This document shows, one piece after another, positions 52,547 through 61,451 of a stretch of DNA of 64,000 nucleotides (position 1 is its first letter; every line of letters begins with the position of its first letter). The DNA is from Vibrio furnissii CIP 102972 (GTDB lineage: Bacteria > Pseudomonadota > Gammaproteobacteria > Enterobacterales > Vibrionaceae): assembly GCF_000176175.1 (NCBI RefSeq), contig NZ_ACZP01000014.1, forward strand, positions 992,001 to 1,056,000, in the 5' to 3' direction. Below the pieces are notes generated by a model. It made no database searches. It was not told the DNA's origin and saw only the letters and a program-made list of their open reading frames with translations. The position numbers were made by a program, and so were the translations under genes.

Positions 52547-53577
52547 CAGAAAATCTTCCCTTTTTGCTGAAATAGAAGGTAGAGGAAAAAAGGCGCGCCG
52601 ACCAGAGCGGTGACAATGCCAATCGGCAGTTCGGCTGGTGTCGCGGCAACCCGTGCGACCATGTCGGCGATGGTCAATAGCAGCGCGCCAAGCAATGCCG
52701 AAACGGGCAGCAGATAACGATGATCCGGCCCCACCAACATGCGCCCCAGGTGTGGGACAACCAAGCCAACAAAGCCAATCATTCCGGCGGCACTGACCGT
52801 GACGCCCACACCAACGGCACTGAGGACGATCAGCGCGCGTTTGAGGCGCTGAATTGGAATGCCGAGGTGACGCGCTTCGGATTCGCCAAGCAGGAGCGCG
52901 TTCAGCGCCATCGCTCGGCGTGCAAAGTAGAGGTATAGCCCTAGTAACGTCAGCGCGCACAAGGTGATGCTTTGCCAGTTCGCTCCGGCAAAGGAGCCCA
53001 TGGACCACAAGGTCAAATCGCGCAGCATTTGATCGTCGGCGACATAATTGAGGTAACCAATGCCCGCTCCGGACACGGCGCTGATCGCGACGCCAGCCAA
53101 CAGCATGATGGTGACGGAAGTGCCGAATTTATTGGTGCCCAAGCGATAGACGATGATGGTTGTCAACGCGCCGCCGAGAAATGCGCACAAGGGCAACGTG
53201 ATTGCGTTCATCCAACGTGCGTCAAAATTCAAACTGCCGAGGAAGACGATCGCCAGTGCCGCGCCCAGTGACGCGCCCGCCGAGACGCCGATGATCCCCG
53301 GCTCTGCCAATGGGTTGCGAAACAGCCCCTGCATCACGGTGCCGCACAGCGCGAGGATCGCGCCAACCAATAAGCACAGCAAGGTGCGCGGGAAACGGAT
53401 CTCGTGGATCACCAAATTGATATGATTGGCGATGGTGTCACTGCGCAGCAGCAAGCTGTGCAGACTGTCGCTGAAACTGATGTCCATTGGACCGACGGTG
53501 ATCGAATAAAGGGTGGCGATCGCGACGATCAGCCCCAACATCGATGTGGTCACATAAAGCGGAACCTGTCTTAACAC
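52546..53577 (-). CDS. hutC: Haemin ABC transporter permease (HutC/HmuU)
   Basis: Protein of 343 residues of the BtuC/FecCD family with ten hydrophobic segments. FPRTLLCLLVGAILALCGTVMQGLFRNPLAEPGIIGVSAGA and FVGLVVPHLGRMLVGPDHRYLLP are the family signatures. Starts 6 bases after hutB. Confidence 0.94.
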   Translation of the reverse strand: MLRQVPLYVTTSMLGLIVAIATLYSITVGPMDISFSDSLHSLLLRSDTIANHINLVIHEIRFPRTLLCLLVGAILALCGTVMQGLFRNPLAEPGIIGVSAGASLGAALAIVFLGSLNFDARWMNAITLPLCAFLGGALTTIIVYRLGTNKFGTSVTIMLLAGVAISAVSGAGIGYLNYVADDQMLRDLTLWSMGSFAGANWQSITLCALTLLGLYLYFARRAMALNALLLGESEARHLGIPIQRLKRALIVLSAVGVGVTVSAAGMIGFVGLVVPHLGRMLVGPDHRYLLPVSALLGALLLTIADMVARVAATPAELPIGIVTALVGAPFFLYLLFQQKGKIF

Positions 53578-53583
53578 GATTGA

Positions 53584-54438
53584 TTAACCTTGTGGGTAGA
53601 GCAACGCTTGCAGGCGCTGTGCTTCTTCCAAGCTTTTCAGCCCCAAACCGCCCACGAGGGCATGACCATCGACGGTGACGATGCGTTTGCTTTGGCCCGC
53701 GGGTGTGGCGGCCAGCATGGGCATCGCTTTGAGAATGGCGTCCGCGCCGCCCATCTTATCGTAGCTGCGACCGCTCACCAGAATCACATCCGGTTGCATT
53801 TGAACCATGGCTTCCATGGACAGCGGTTTGTAAGCGTTCAAAGTACGAGCCGCCGGATTCACGCCGCCAGCGAGGGTGATCATCGCATCCGGCACGGTGT
53901 CACGCCCGGCCACATTGGCTGCACGTCCTTCGTGGATCAGCAAAAACAGCACCTTTTTGCGCGCAGCTATCTCCGGTTGGTGTGCTTGCAGCGTTTGCAG
54001 GGCATCGTCGACTTGTTGTTTCAGCGGTACGGCTGCGTCTTCGGTGTGCGTCAGGCGGGCAATCTGGTCGATACGTTGCAATAATCCCTGCGGCGTTGAA
54101 TCACTGTTGATGACTTTCACCGCAACGCCAGCCGATTTCAGTTGGTTCAATGTGGTGTCTGGGCCCATTTCGTTGGAACCTAACACTTGCGTCGGCTCAA
54201 GCGCCAGCAGCCCTTCGGCGGACAACTGACGATGATAGCCGACTTTAGGCAGCGCCAAGGCGGGCGGTGCAACGCTGGTAACATCAATGCCGACCAATTG
54301 CTGCTGTGCGCCGAGGGCTAAAATTAGCTCGGTCACGCTGCTGCCAGCGCTGATGATGCGCTCTGCGGCTAAAGTGGGAGTAGAAAAGACGGTGAGTGCC
54401 GTGGCTGCCAGCCACACGGCGCGAACAGAGGTTTTCAT
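53584..54438 (-). CDS. hutB: Periplasmic haemin-binding protein (HutB/HmuT)
   Basis: Protein of 284 residues with a signal peptide (AVWLAATALTVFSTPTLA). Family stretches are ISAGSSVTELILALGAQQQLVGID, KVGYHRQLSAEGLLALEPTQVLG (Tyr haem ligand area) and DGHALVGGLGLKS. ATG 54450 overlaps the exbD stop as ATGA and is an alternative start; 54438 gives the standard signal peptide. Confidence 0.93.
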   Translation of the reverse strand: MKTSVRAVWLAATALTVFSTPTLAAERIISAGSSVTELILALGAQQQLVGIDVTSVAPPALALPKVGYHRQLSAEGLLALEPTQVLGSNEMGPDTTLNQLKSAGVAVKVINSDSTPQGLLQRIDQIARLTHTEDAAVPLKQQVDDALQTLQAHQPEIAARKKVLFLLIHEGRAANVAGRDTVPDAMITLAGGVNPAARTLNAYKPLSMEAMVQMQPDVILVSGRSYDKMGGADAILKAMPMLAATPAGQSKRIVTVDGHALVGGLGLKSLEEAQRLQALLYPQG

Positions 54439-54446
54439 AACAAATC

Positions 54447-54866
54447 TCATTCTGTTGAAGGTTTTTCGGTTAAGAGTTGTGTGGCTGGAATGCCGTTGTC
54501 TTGTAAGAAGGCCAGCAGCTTGACCAGATGCTGGACTTGCGCATGTTTATCGGCACCAATCACGATCGGGCGCTGATGGTGTTGATGGGCTTCCAGCAAA
54601 GCGAGCGTGAAGTTGTGCCAGTCCAGATATGCCTGACCGTCGATGGCCCAATACGGCGCTTCGGCGGTGATGTTGATGGTGAGAGATTGCGACGCCACCG
54701 TGGTCACTGCCGCCGAATCGCTGGTGGGTAAACTCACGTCCAGCGAGTCGAGCTTCACCGCTGCGGTGAGCATCAAAAACACCATCACGATGAAAATGAT
54801 GTCGAGCAGCGGCGTGAGATCCGGCGTTAATCCAAAATCACGTTTGTAGGGCGCGCTTTTGATCAT
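54447..54866 (-). CDS. exbD: ExbD-type energy-transduction protein
   Basis: Protein of 139 residues with one membrane segment containing the key Asp in TPLLDIIFIVMVFLMLTAAV. Part of the TonB motor. Its ATG overlaps the exbB stop by 4 bases (ATGA). Confidence 0.95.
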   Translation of the reverse strand: MIKSAPYKRDFGLTPDLTPLLDIIFIVMVFLMLTAAVKLDSLDVSLPTSDSAAVTTVASQSLTINITAEAPYWAIDGQAYLDWHNFTLALLEAHQHHQRPIVIGADKHAQVQHLVKLLAFLQDNGIPATQLLTEKPSTE

Positions 54867-55555
54867 GGTGTACTCACTTCAGGTGAAGTGGCGGTGCTGT
54901 CTTGCGTGCGGCGCGCATCATGGGTATTGAGGCTGATGCCTTCCAGCCACAGATTGACGTAGTTGAGCGTGTGTTCAAGCTTGGCCATCACTTTGTCGGC
55001 CCATAAGCTCAGTAACTGCGCGCCAGCGATGGCGGGCAGCGCAATCATCAACCCCGCCGCGGTGGTGCGCATCGCAATGCCAAGGCCATCGGCCAGATCA
55101 TTTGGGGTAATGTTGCCACTTGAAGCGGCGACGCCTTTGAACATTTCAATCAGGCCCAGCACAGTGCCGAGCAGACCAATCAACGGGCTGATGACGCCAA
55201 TGAGCGTCAGCAGACGCAATCCGGCGTTGAGTTGATGACGCTTTTCTTGCAACCAAATGCCCGCCGCATCTTCGCGTAATGCTTTGGGAAACGCATGGTG
55301 CGCCAATAGCATCGCGACGGAGCGATATAACAATGGACGCTTGCCTGCCAACGCCTCGGCCAGCGCTTCAAGTTGCGTGGCGTTGGTGGGGGAAATGCCA
55401 TTCAAGTGACGACGAATCGCCCCTTTTCCGACGCCCAAGCTCAAGATCACCTGAAATGCGCGCTCAGCCAGAATCATGACCGTCAGCGCGGAGCAGATCA
55501 GCAGCGGCCAAGTCATCAGGCCGAGTTGTTGTTGTAATTGATGTAGCGGTTCCAT
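54863..55555 (-). CDS. exbB: ExbB-type proton channel
   Basis: Protein of 230 residues with three membrane segments; LLTLIGVISPLIGLLGTVLGLIEMF and GLGIAMRTTAAGLMIALPAI are the MotA/TolQ/ExbB core. Start overlaps the tonB stop (TAATG). Confidence 0.95.
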   Translation of the reverse strand: MEPLHQLQQQLGLMTWPLLICSALTVMILAERAFQVILSLGVGKGAIRRHLNGISPTNATQLEALAEALAGKRPLLYRSVAMLLAHHAFPKALREDAAGIWLQEKRHQLNAGLRLLTLIGVISPLIGLLGTVLGLIEMFKGVAASSGNITPNDLADGLGIAMRTTAAGLMIALPAIAGAQLLSLWADKVMAKLEHTLNYVNLWLEGISLNTHDARRTQDSTATSPEVSTP

Positions 55556-56334
55556 TATCCATCCAACCTAAAACGAACGGGGATTTGCACTCGGTGAGCA
55601 AGCGCTTCACCGTTGATGATGTGCGGAGAAAACTTCCACTGTTTGATGGCATCCAGAGCGGATTGGTCCAACATCGCAGTACCGGAAGACGAAATTAAAA
55701 TCTGTTTGATTTGGCGACCGTGTTCATCGAGCCATACTTCATACGTTGCCACGCCCTCAATGCCCCGTTTTTGCGCCAAGCGCGGATAGCTCGGACGCAC
55801 CGGGCGAGAGACAAACGACGGGCGATCGACCATCATCGGTGTGGCATTGGCGCCTTGGCTGCTGACGATGGGGGCAGGCTTGCTCGCAGCTACCGGTTCG
55901 ACGGGGTTTGCGGCGGGCTTGGGCTTCACCGGTTCAGGTTTGGGCGCTGGTGTGGCGATGGGGTCGGTCGATTTAGCCACGGTGTCGGCCGTTGGCTTCG
56001 ACGGTGTGGGTTTAACGCGCTTTGGCGTGACTTTGGGTGTCGCTTTAGGTATCGCTTTGGGCACTGCGGTGTGTTTCACCACCTTGGCGGGGGATTGCGG
56101 CGCAGGTTCCGGTGCGGCTTGCGGCGTTGTTGTGTCTGGCACTGTTTTTTCGACAACACGTTCCTTCGCTTGCTGCGGTGCGGGCTGCGGGGCGGCGACG
56201 AAATTAATGGCGACGGATGTGGACTGATTGCCAGCGGGCATCGCCAGCGCAGTGGATTGGTTTGCCACCAACATGAATGCGGCATGCAGTGCAAGAGAAA
56301 CGCCGCCTGCGACAACATATCTTGGAAAATTCAC
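55555..56334 (-). CDS. tonB: TonB protein of the haem cluster
   Basis: Protein of 259 residues. N-terminal membrane anchor (YVVAGGVSLALHAAFMLV), a long Pro/Lys-rich spacer (about 60-165) and the C-terminal domain VRPSYPRLAQKRGIEGVATYEVWLD with the YP box. The start is probably GTG at 56334 because GGAG sits six bases before it. First gene of tonB-exbB-exbD-hutBCD. Confidence 0.93.
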   Translation of the reverse strand: MNFPRYVVAGGVSLALHAAFMLVANQSTALAMPAGNQSTSVAINFVAAPQPAPQQAKERVVEKTVPDTTTPQAAPEPAPQSPAKVVKHTAVPKAIPKATPKVTPKRVKPTPSKPTADTVAKSTDPIATPAPKPEPVKPKPAANPVEPVAASKPAPIVSSQGANATPMMVDRPSFVSRPVRPSYPRLAQKRGIEGVATYEVWLDEHGRQIKQILISSSGTAMLDQSALDAIKQWKFSPHIINGEALAHRVQIPVRFRLDG

Positions 56335-56389
56335 GTTCAGCTCCAAAGCCTGTGGGTTAGTAAGTTTCAGAATTATCACTCAACATGCA

Positions 56390-56430
56390 AATAAGATCAA
56401 TTATCAATTGCATTCTCATTTATCTGTATC
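56390..56430. promoter_or_regulatory. Probable Fur-controlled divergent promoter (tonB / hutW)
   Basis: On the minus strand the half-sites TGAGAAT (from 56419) and TGATAAT (from 56407) occur in an AT-rich stretch. They fit six of seven and seven of seven of the Fur half-site TGATAAT, but the full dyad is imperfect. Haem loci of Vibrio are Fur-repressed. Confidence 0.45.
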
Positions 56431-56500
56431 TATCATTTTGTCACTTTGTACAGAAGGATGCTCGAGACCAGTCGTATCAAGCATTTGCTAGAGATAATGT

Positions 56501-57856
56501 ATGTTGGATTTAAATAATTTTGATGAATCAATTCTTGGGTTAGAGACCCCAGATCCGCTGCGTTTCGCATTCAAGGCCAAACACTCCGCACACGCGGGGG
56601 GCGGCGTGGTGCCTGTACCGCCGCCATTGGCCCAATCGACGTGGGATCGCATCGCGAATCAAACCACCCACGCCACTCAGCGTTGTTTGTACATTCACGT
56701 GCCGTTTTGTCGCGTGCGTTGCACCTTCTGTAACTTTTTTCAGAATGCAGCCAGTCGTGAACTGGTAGACGGCTATTTTGCCGCCTTGATGACCGAGCTA
56801 CGCGCCAAAGCAGCGTTGCCGTGGACCCAATCGGGCGTGTTTCACGCCGTGTACGTTGGCGGCGGCACGCCGACGGATTTGTCCCCTGCGCAAATTCGTC
56901 AGCTCGGACAAGCCATTCGTCACTACTTTCCCCTCAGCAGCGATTGTGAAATCACCCTCGAAGGGCGCACCAACCGCTTTAGCGATGAAATGTTTGATCA
57001 CGCTTTGGAAGGGGGCTTTAACCGCTTTTCGTTTGGCGTGCAGAGTTTCAATACCTTGGTACGCCGCAGTGCCAAACGCTTGGATGAGCGAGAAACGGTC
57101 TTGCAGCGTTTGAGCGACCTCAGTGCCACGCAACAGGCGCCCATCGTGATCGATTTGCTGTACGGCTTACCGCATCAAACACTGGACGTCTTCGAGCAAG
57201 ATTTACGTGATTATTTGCAAACTGGCGCGCATGGTGTCGACTTGTACCAACTGGTTGTGGGCGGCTCCGCACCGATGCTGAACTTGGTGGAAAAAGGGCG
57301 TTTGCCACCGCCAGCGACCACGCCAGACAAAGCGGCGATGTATGAGCTGGGCGTGAACTTTTTCGCGCGTCATCACCTCAAACCATTAAGTGTGAACCAT
57401 TGGGCGCGTGACAATCGTGAGCGCAGCCAATACAACTCGCTGGCCAAAACCTATGCGCAAGTGTTGCCGATTGGCTGCGGCGCGGGCGGGAATGTCGGTG
57501 GGTATTCACTGATGCAACATCGCCAACTGCCAGCGTATATGGACGCGGTGAAACGAGGCGAAACGCCCATCGCGATGATGTTCGCGCAGCATGCGTTGGA
57601 ACCGGTATTTGCGACGTTGAAAGCCGGGTTTGATGCTGGCGTGGTCGCGCGTTCTGCGTTCCAACAGATTGATGGCGGCGACAGTTTTGACCGGCTCAAA
57701 CCGCTGTTTGCGCATTGGGCGCAGCGCGGGCTTGTCACCAATGACGATGCGTATCTGGTTCTGACACTGGCGGGGCGCTTTTGGTCCGTCACTTTGGCGC
57801 AAGCCTGCATTCAGGTTTTACAAACCAACACGGCGCAACATCGTATTGTGCAATAA
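56501..57856 (+). CDS. hutW: Radical-SAM haem-utilisation protein HutW (ChuW type)
   Basis: Protein of 451 residues. C-x3-C-x2-C at Cys 70, 74, 77 (PFCRVRCTFCNFF) binds the 4Fe-4S cluster; YVGGGTPTDLS and GVQSFN follow. Related ChuW opens haem without oxygen by a radical methyl transfer. Divergent from tonB and first of hutWXZ. Confidence 0.94.
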   Translation: MLDLNNFDESILGLETPDPLRFAFKAKHSAHAGGGVVPVPPPLAQSTWDRIANQTTHATQRCLYIHVPFCRVRCTFCNFFQNAASRELVDGYFAALMTELRAKAALPWTQSGVFHAVYVGGGTPTDLSPAQIRQLGQAIRHYFPLSSDCEITLEGRTNRFSDEMFDHALEGGFNRFSFGVQSFNTLVRRSAKRLDERETVLQRLSDLSATQQAPIVIDLLYGLPHQTLDVFEQDLRDYLQTGAHGVDLYQLVVGGSAPMLNLVEKGRLPPPATTPDKAAMYELGVNFFARHHLKPLSVNHWARDNRERSQYNSLAKTYAQVLPIGCGAGGNVGGYSLMQHRQLPAYMDAVKRGETPIAMMFAQHALEPVFATLKAGFDAGVVARSAFQQIDGGDSFDRLKPLFAHWAQRGLVTNDDAYLVLTLAGRFWSVTLAQACIQVLQTNTAQHRIVQ

Positions 57857-57870
57857 CCTTGGATAGAACT

Positions 57871-58374
57871 ATGGAATCTCTACAACAGCAAGTGGCGCAG
57901 CTACTTGAACAAGAACCTACATTGTTACCTGCGGCGATGGCTGAACGTCTCAATGTGTCTGAATTTGATGTGGTCAACGCGCTGCCAGCAGAGATGGTCG
58001 CCGTGTTGGCGGGCAGTGACGCTGAAACCCTGCTGAGCGACATTGCCGATTGGGGCACCGTGACCACCATCGTCCAGTCGTTTGGTTCGATTTTTGAGGT
58101 CAAAGCTCCGCTGCCAAAAGGGAAAATGGCGCGCGGCTACTACAATTTGATGGGGCGTGACGGTCAGCTGCACGGCCACTTGAAGCTCGATACCATTGCG
58201 CACATTGCGTTGGTCAGCAAGCCGTTTATGGGACGTGAAAGCCACTACTTTGGCTTTTTCAGCGCGCAGGGCGACAACATTTTTAAGGTGTATTTGGGAC
58301 GTGACGAAAAGCGCGAGCTGTTATCCGACCAAGTCACTCGCTTTAAAGCATGGCAACAACAACTACAAAAATAA
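57871..58374 (+). CDS. hutX: Cytosolic haem-binding carrier HutX
   Basis: Protein of 167 residues of the HutX/ChuX family. MARGYYNLMGRDGQLHGHLKLDTIAHIALVSKPFMGRESHYFGFF is the diagnostic segment. ATG 57871 is taken; the frame extends upstream into hutW. It delivers haem to HutZ. Confidence 0.94.
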   Translation: MESLQQQVAQLLEQEPTLLPAAMAERLNVSEFDVVNALPAEMVAVLAGSDAETLLSDIADWGTVTTIVQSFGSIFEVKAPLPKGKMARGYYNLMGRDGQLHGHLKLDTIAHIALVSKPFMGRESHYFGFFSAQGDNIFKVYLGRDEKRELLSDQVTRFKAWQQQLQK

Positions 58375-58397
58375 TGATCGGTTTGAGGAGAAAGTAA

Positions 58398-58928
58398 ATG
58401 GATCAGCAAGTAAAGCAGGAGCGCCTGCAAGGACGTCTGGAGCCGGAAATCCAAGCGTTTCGTCAGGAACGTGCCACGCTGCAACTGGCCACTGTCGATG
58501 CAGACGGTCGCCCGAATGTCAGTTACGCCCCGTTCGTGCAAAACCAGGAAGGGTACTTCATTCTGATTTCCCACATTGCCCGTCATGCCCGTAACCTGGA
58601 TATCAACCCTCAGGTGTCGATCATGATGATCGAAGACGAAAGCGATGCAAAGCAACTTTTTGCGCGTAAACGTCTGACGTTTGATGCGGTCGCCAAAAGT
58701 GTTCCTCGTGATGCGGCGTTGTGGCAACAGGTGATTAGTCAAATGAAAGATCGCTTCGGTGAGATCATTGATGGCCTGAGCCAACTCGAAGATTTCACCC
58801 TGTACTGCCTAAAACCAGAAAAAGGCCTGTTCGTGAAAGGCTTTGGTCAAGCGTATCAAGTATCTGGGGATGATCTGGTGGACTTTGTTCATCTGCAAGA
58901 AGGGCATCGCAAGATCTCAAACGGCTGA
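58398..58928 (+). CDS. hutZ: Haem-degrading protein HutZ
   Basis: Protein of 176 residues of the split-barrel FMN-binding-like fold. RATLQLATVDADGRPNVSYAPFV opens it and EGHRKIS near the C-terminus carries the proximal His. Oxygen-dependent haem cleavage. GAGGAG precedes the ATG. Confidence 0.94.
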   Translation: MDQQVKQERLQGRLEPEIQAFRQERATLQLATVDADGRPNVSYAPFVQNQEGYFILISHIARHARNLDINPQVSIMMIEDESDAKQLFARKRLTFDAVAKSVPRDAALWQQVISQMKDRFGEIIDGLSQLEDFTLYCLKPEKGLFVKGFGQAYQVSGDDLVDFVHLQEGHRKISNG

Positions 58929-58964
58929 GACCGCGGTTGCGCGTCACCGCATCAAAGTAAATCT

Positions 58965-58990
58965 AAGGGCTGCACATCGCAGCCCTTTTT
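58965..58990 (+). terminator. Intrinsic terminator of hutWXZ
   Basis: AAGGGCTGC, loop, GCAGCCCTT, then T's. Confidence 0.88.
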
Positions 58991-59074
58991 CATGCCGGAT
59001 TTGCCCGTGGATGTGGGTAAGAAACCGGCGGTATCACCAATATAGTGCATTTTGGTACATCATTGTGCATAAGA

Positions 59075-59091
59075 TGCATTGGTTTGGTGCA
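59075..59091. promoter_or_regulatory. NtrC-site-like palindrome
   Basis: TGCATTGGTTTGGTGCA keeps 11 of 13 fixed bases of TGCACC-N4-TGGTGCA. No well-spaced sigma-54 promoter was found beside it, so the role is doubtful. Confidence 0.3.
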
Positions 59092-59137
59092 AATTAAAAT
59101 GAAACAATTCAATAACATAAGAGAGTTGTCCTAGTGA

Positions 59138-59165
59138 CGACTTCAGGATTAGTGAAGTCGTTTTT
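59138..59165 (+). terminator. Orphan intrinsic terminator before the chemoreceptor gene
   Basis: CGACTTCA, a 7-base loop, TGAAGTCG, then five T's. hutZ already ends at 58965, so this one must end a short RNA or act as an attenuator of the chemoreceptor gene. Confidence 0.75.
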
Positions 59166-59262
59166 CGCAGGCGTGAAATTCAGCACAGCGTATTGTTTCT
59201 CAATTTTTGGAACGTGCTTTGCATAGTTTGAATGAATAATAATACACATGGATGGTGGATTT

Positions 59263-61386
59263 ATGCAGTTAACGTCGGCGGAGCGAGGATGGCTTCCATG
59301 GCTGGGTCAGACCGGAAAATTGGCGATGCGCAAAGCGTGTTTTATGAACCGGAAACGCGTGGGATCGCTACAGCAAACCTTTGAAAATATTGCCAACACA
59401 CGGGTTCAGATTCTCACCACTTGGGCGGAGAATGAATGGTCATTTCTACACGATGCCGCGCTTTATGTCGCGACCAAATCCCCTCAAGAATATCGAGATA
59501 CACTCAATCGGTTGCTCAAACGCAGCAGCGACTTGTCTGAGTTGTTTATTGTCTCGCCCGAAGGAAAAATTGTGGACTCCACCTATCCGCCTCAGCAGGG
59601 AAAGTCGGTCGTGTCGATGTCCGCGTTACGCACCGGATTGACGCAACCTTTTTTGCACGGGCCTTATCGTGACGATGTCACGTTAGCCATCGGGCCGTCG
59701 AGTTCGCTGTTCCATGATGAAGTGACGCTGATGTTCTACCAACCCCTGATCAACGATGGCGTGCAGATTGGCTGTTTGTGTGGCCGCGTACCCAATGATG
59801 TGATTGGGGACTTGATCCAACGGGAAGCGGGGCACATCTACAGCGAATCGGGTGATAACTACCTGTTTATGGTGCAATCGCAGTTTGACCCGTCGATTCA
59901 GCAGGGCGTAGCGCTGTCGCGTTCGCGCTTTGAAGACAACCGTTTCTCTCATGGGGAAAACCTCAAGGAAGGCGTGAACACGCGTTGGGGCGTGGTGAAA
60001 GTGCAGCGTCACACTGAATTTGAAATTGTGTTTAACGATCCGGCCACCAACCAATTGCATCCTGGCGTGCGCGAAACGATCAAAAATGGCAGCAACTTGT
60101 TTGTCGAATATCCGGGGTATTCGGACTATCGCCACATTCCCGTGATTGGTAAAGGGGTGACGTTTACCATGCCGGGGTCGGTGGATCGCTGGGGCATGAT
60201 GTGTGAATCGGATCTGGAAGAGGTCTATCGCCATCGTTCGTTGGCACAAACACTCGACCAACAGTTCACGCTGAGTATCTTCGCGCCATTGTTGCTGCCC
60301 TTTCTAGTCAGTTACGTGTATCCGCTACAAGAGTGGCAGTTGCTGCTCTTGTCGCTGCTGATGGGCGCGCTGGCGGTCGGGCTGTTCCATGGTTTTACCT
60401 CGCGGCCGATGGCCAAGCACCTTGAAAGTATGACGCAAGTGATGCAGGTTCTGGCGGAAGGGGATGGCAACTTGACTCGGCGATTGGATGCCAGTCGGTT
60501 CAAAGCCGATGAAACAGGCGATTTGGGGCGCTGGACCAACAGTTTTATCGACAGCCTTGAAGGCATCATCAAAGAGTTGGTGTTTGCCAGCCGCGAAGTG
60601 CAAAGCGTATCAGAGTCGATGTTTCGTCGCAGTCAATTGTTGCTGTCGACCAGTGACACCACCGCGACCTCGATCACCGACATGCTGTCTCTGGCTGGGA
60701 TTCAAAGCCAGGAGATCAACAATGCCAACGACACGGCCAATGAAATGAATGTGTTGATGCAGGAAACGGTCGAAGCGGCGCAGTTGGATTATCAAAAGGC
60801 CGCGGAAAGCGCACACGACATCAAAACCATTGTGCAGTCGTCGGCGCAAACGGTGAACGAAGTGAACAGCGAAATGCAGAAAATCGGCGGCATTGTCGCG
60901 TTGATTACTGAAATTACCGCCCAAACCAACCTGTTGGCGCTCAATGCGGCCATCGAAGCGGCGCGCGCGGGGGAGCACGGTCGCGGGTTTTCGGTGGTGG
61001 CCGATGAAGTCCGCGTGTTGGCGAATAAAACCTCACAGGCGGCCAACAACATTGGCGACTTGATGAAAGCGCTGCACAGCCAATCGGAGTTGGCGGTGCG
61101 TTACATGCAAGAAGGCATCACCAACGTCGAAAATAGCACCCAAATCGTCGATGATTCCGCGCGGAGTGAGCAACTGCGTTCATCCGTCACGGGGTTGTTT
61201 ACCTTGATTCAAGGCATTGCGCGCAACAGTGAAGAGCATCGCCAAACCGCCGATTCGGCGCAGCATACCGTGGTGAAATTGCAGGAAGCCTCATCCCAGT
61301 TGGCGCGGCGTACCACGTTGATGCAAAACTCATTGCAGCGACTCGACCAACTGGTTGGGCGATTTGAAGTGAGCAAGGCGTCGTAA
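59263..61386 (+). CDS. Methyl-accepting chemotaxis protein with unusual membrane layout
   Basis: Protein of 707 residues. An N-terminal sensor of about 330 residues (Cache-like, with [20 protein letters not shown]) has no membrane segment in front of it. Two segments form a hairpin at about 335-378, then HAMP-like sequence and the signalling domain with the conserved tip [27 protein letters not shown] (about 548-574). No C-terminal CheR pentapeptide. ATG 59263 has GGTGGA before it; ATG 59248 is possible. Confidence 0.88.
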   Translation: MQLTSAERGWLPWLGQTGKLAMRKACFMNRKRVGSLQQTFENIANTRVQILTTWAENEWSFLHDAALYVATKSPQEYRDTLNRLLKRSSDLSELFIVSPEGKIVDSTYPPQQGKSVVSMSALRTGLTQPFLHGPYRDDVTLAIGPSSSLFHDEVTLMFYQPLINDGVQIGCLCGRVPNDVIGDLIQREAGHIYSESGDNYLFMVQSQFDPSIQQGVALSRSRFEDNRFSHGENLKEGVNTRWGVVKVQRHTEFEIVFNDPATNQLHPGVRETIKNGSNLFVEYPGYSDYRHIPVIGKGVTFTMPGSVDRWGMMCESDLEEVYRHRSLAQTLDQQFTLSIFAPLLLPFLVSYVYPLQEWQLLLLSLLMGALAVGLFHGFTSRPMAKHLESMTQVMQVLAEGDGNLTRRLDASRFKADETGDLGRWTNSFIDSLEGIIKELVFASREVQSVSESMFRRSQLLLSTSDTTATSITDMLSLAGIQSQEINNANDTANEMNVLMQETVEAAQLDYQKAAESAHDIKTIVQSSAQTVNEVNSEMQKIGGIVALITEITAQTNLLALNAAIEAARAGEHGRGFSVVADEVRVLANKTSQAANNIGDLMKALHSQSELAVRYMQEGITNVENSTQIVDDSARSEQLRSSVTGLFTLIQGIARNSEEHRQTADSAQHTVVKLQEASSQLARRTTLMQNSLQRLDQLVGRFEVSKAS

Positions 61387-61407
61387 CAGACGCTTCTGGC
61401 GCGATCA

Positions 61408-61434
61408 AAAAAGGCGGGGAGACCCGCCTTTTTA
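61408..61434. terminator. Bidirectional terminator between mcp and yjeH-type gene
   Basis: AAGGCGGG, loop GAGA, CCCGCCTT, with A's before and T's after. Confidence 0.85.
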
Positions 61435-61451
61435 CGTTGAATGAGGTTGGC

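Larger units (their letters stand above)
58929..59262. other. Gap hutZ to chemoreceptor, with two terminators
   Basis: It holds the hutZ terminator (58965), an NtrC-site-like palindrome (59075) and a second terminator (59138) that belongs to no visible gene. No coding frame is convincing. Confidence 0.6.

Noticed and set aside
52547..53008. Upstream extension of the hutD frame
   Set aside because: It is out of frame with, and wholly inside, the permease gene and has a Cys/Arg/Ser-rich shadow composition. The ATG at 52546 gives a normal ATPase.
59046..59070. Sigma-54 promoter TGGTAC...TGTGCA
   Set aside because: GG and GC are 11 bases apart instead of 10, so the match does not hold.
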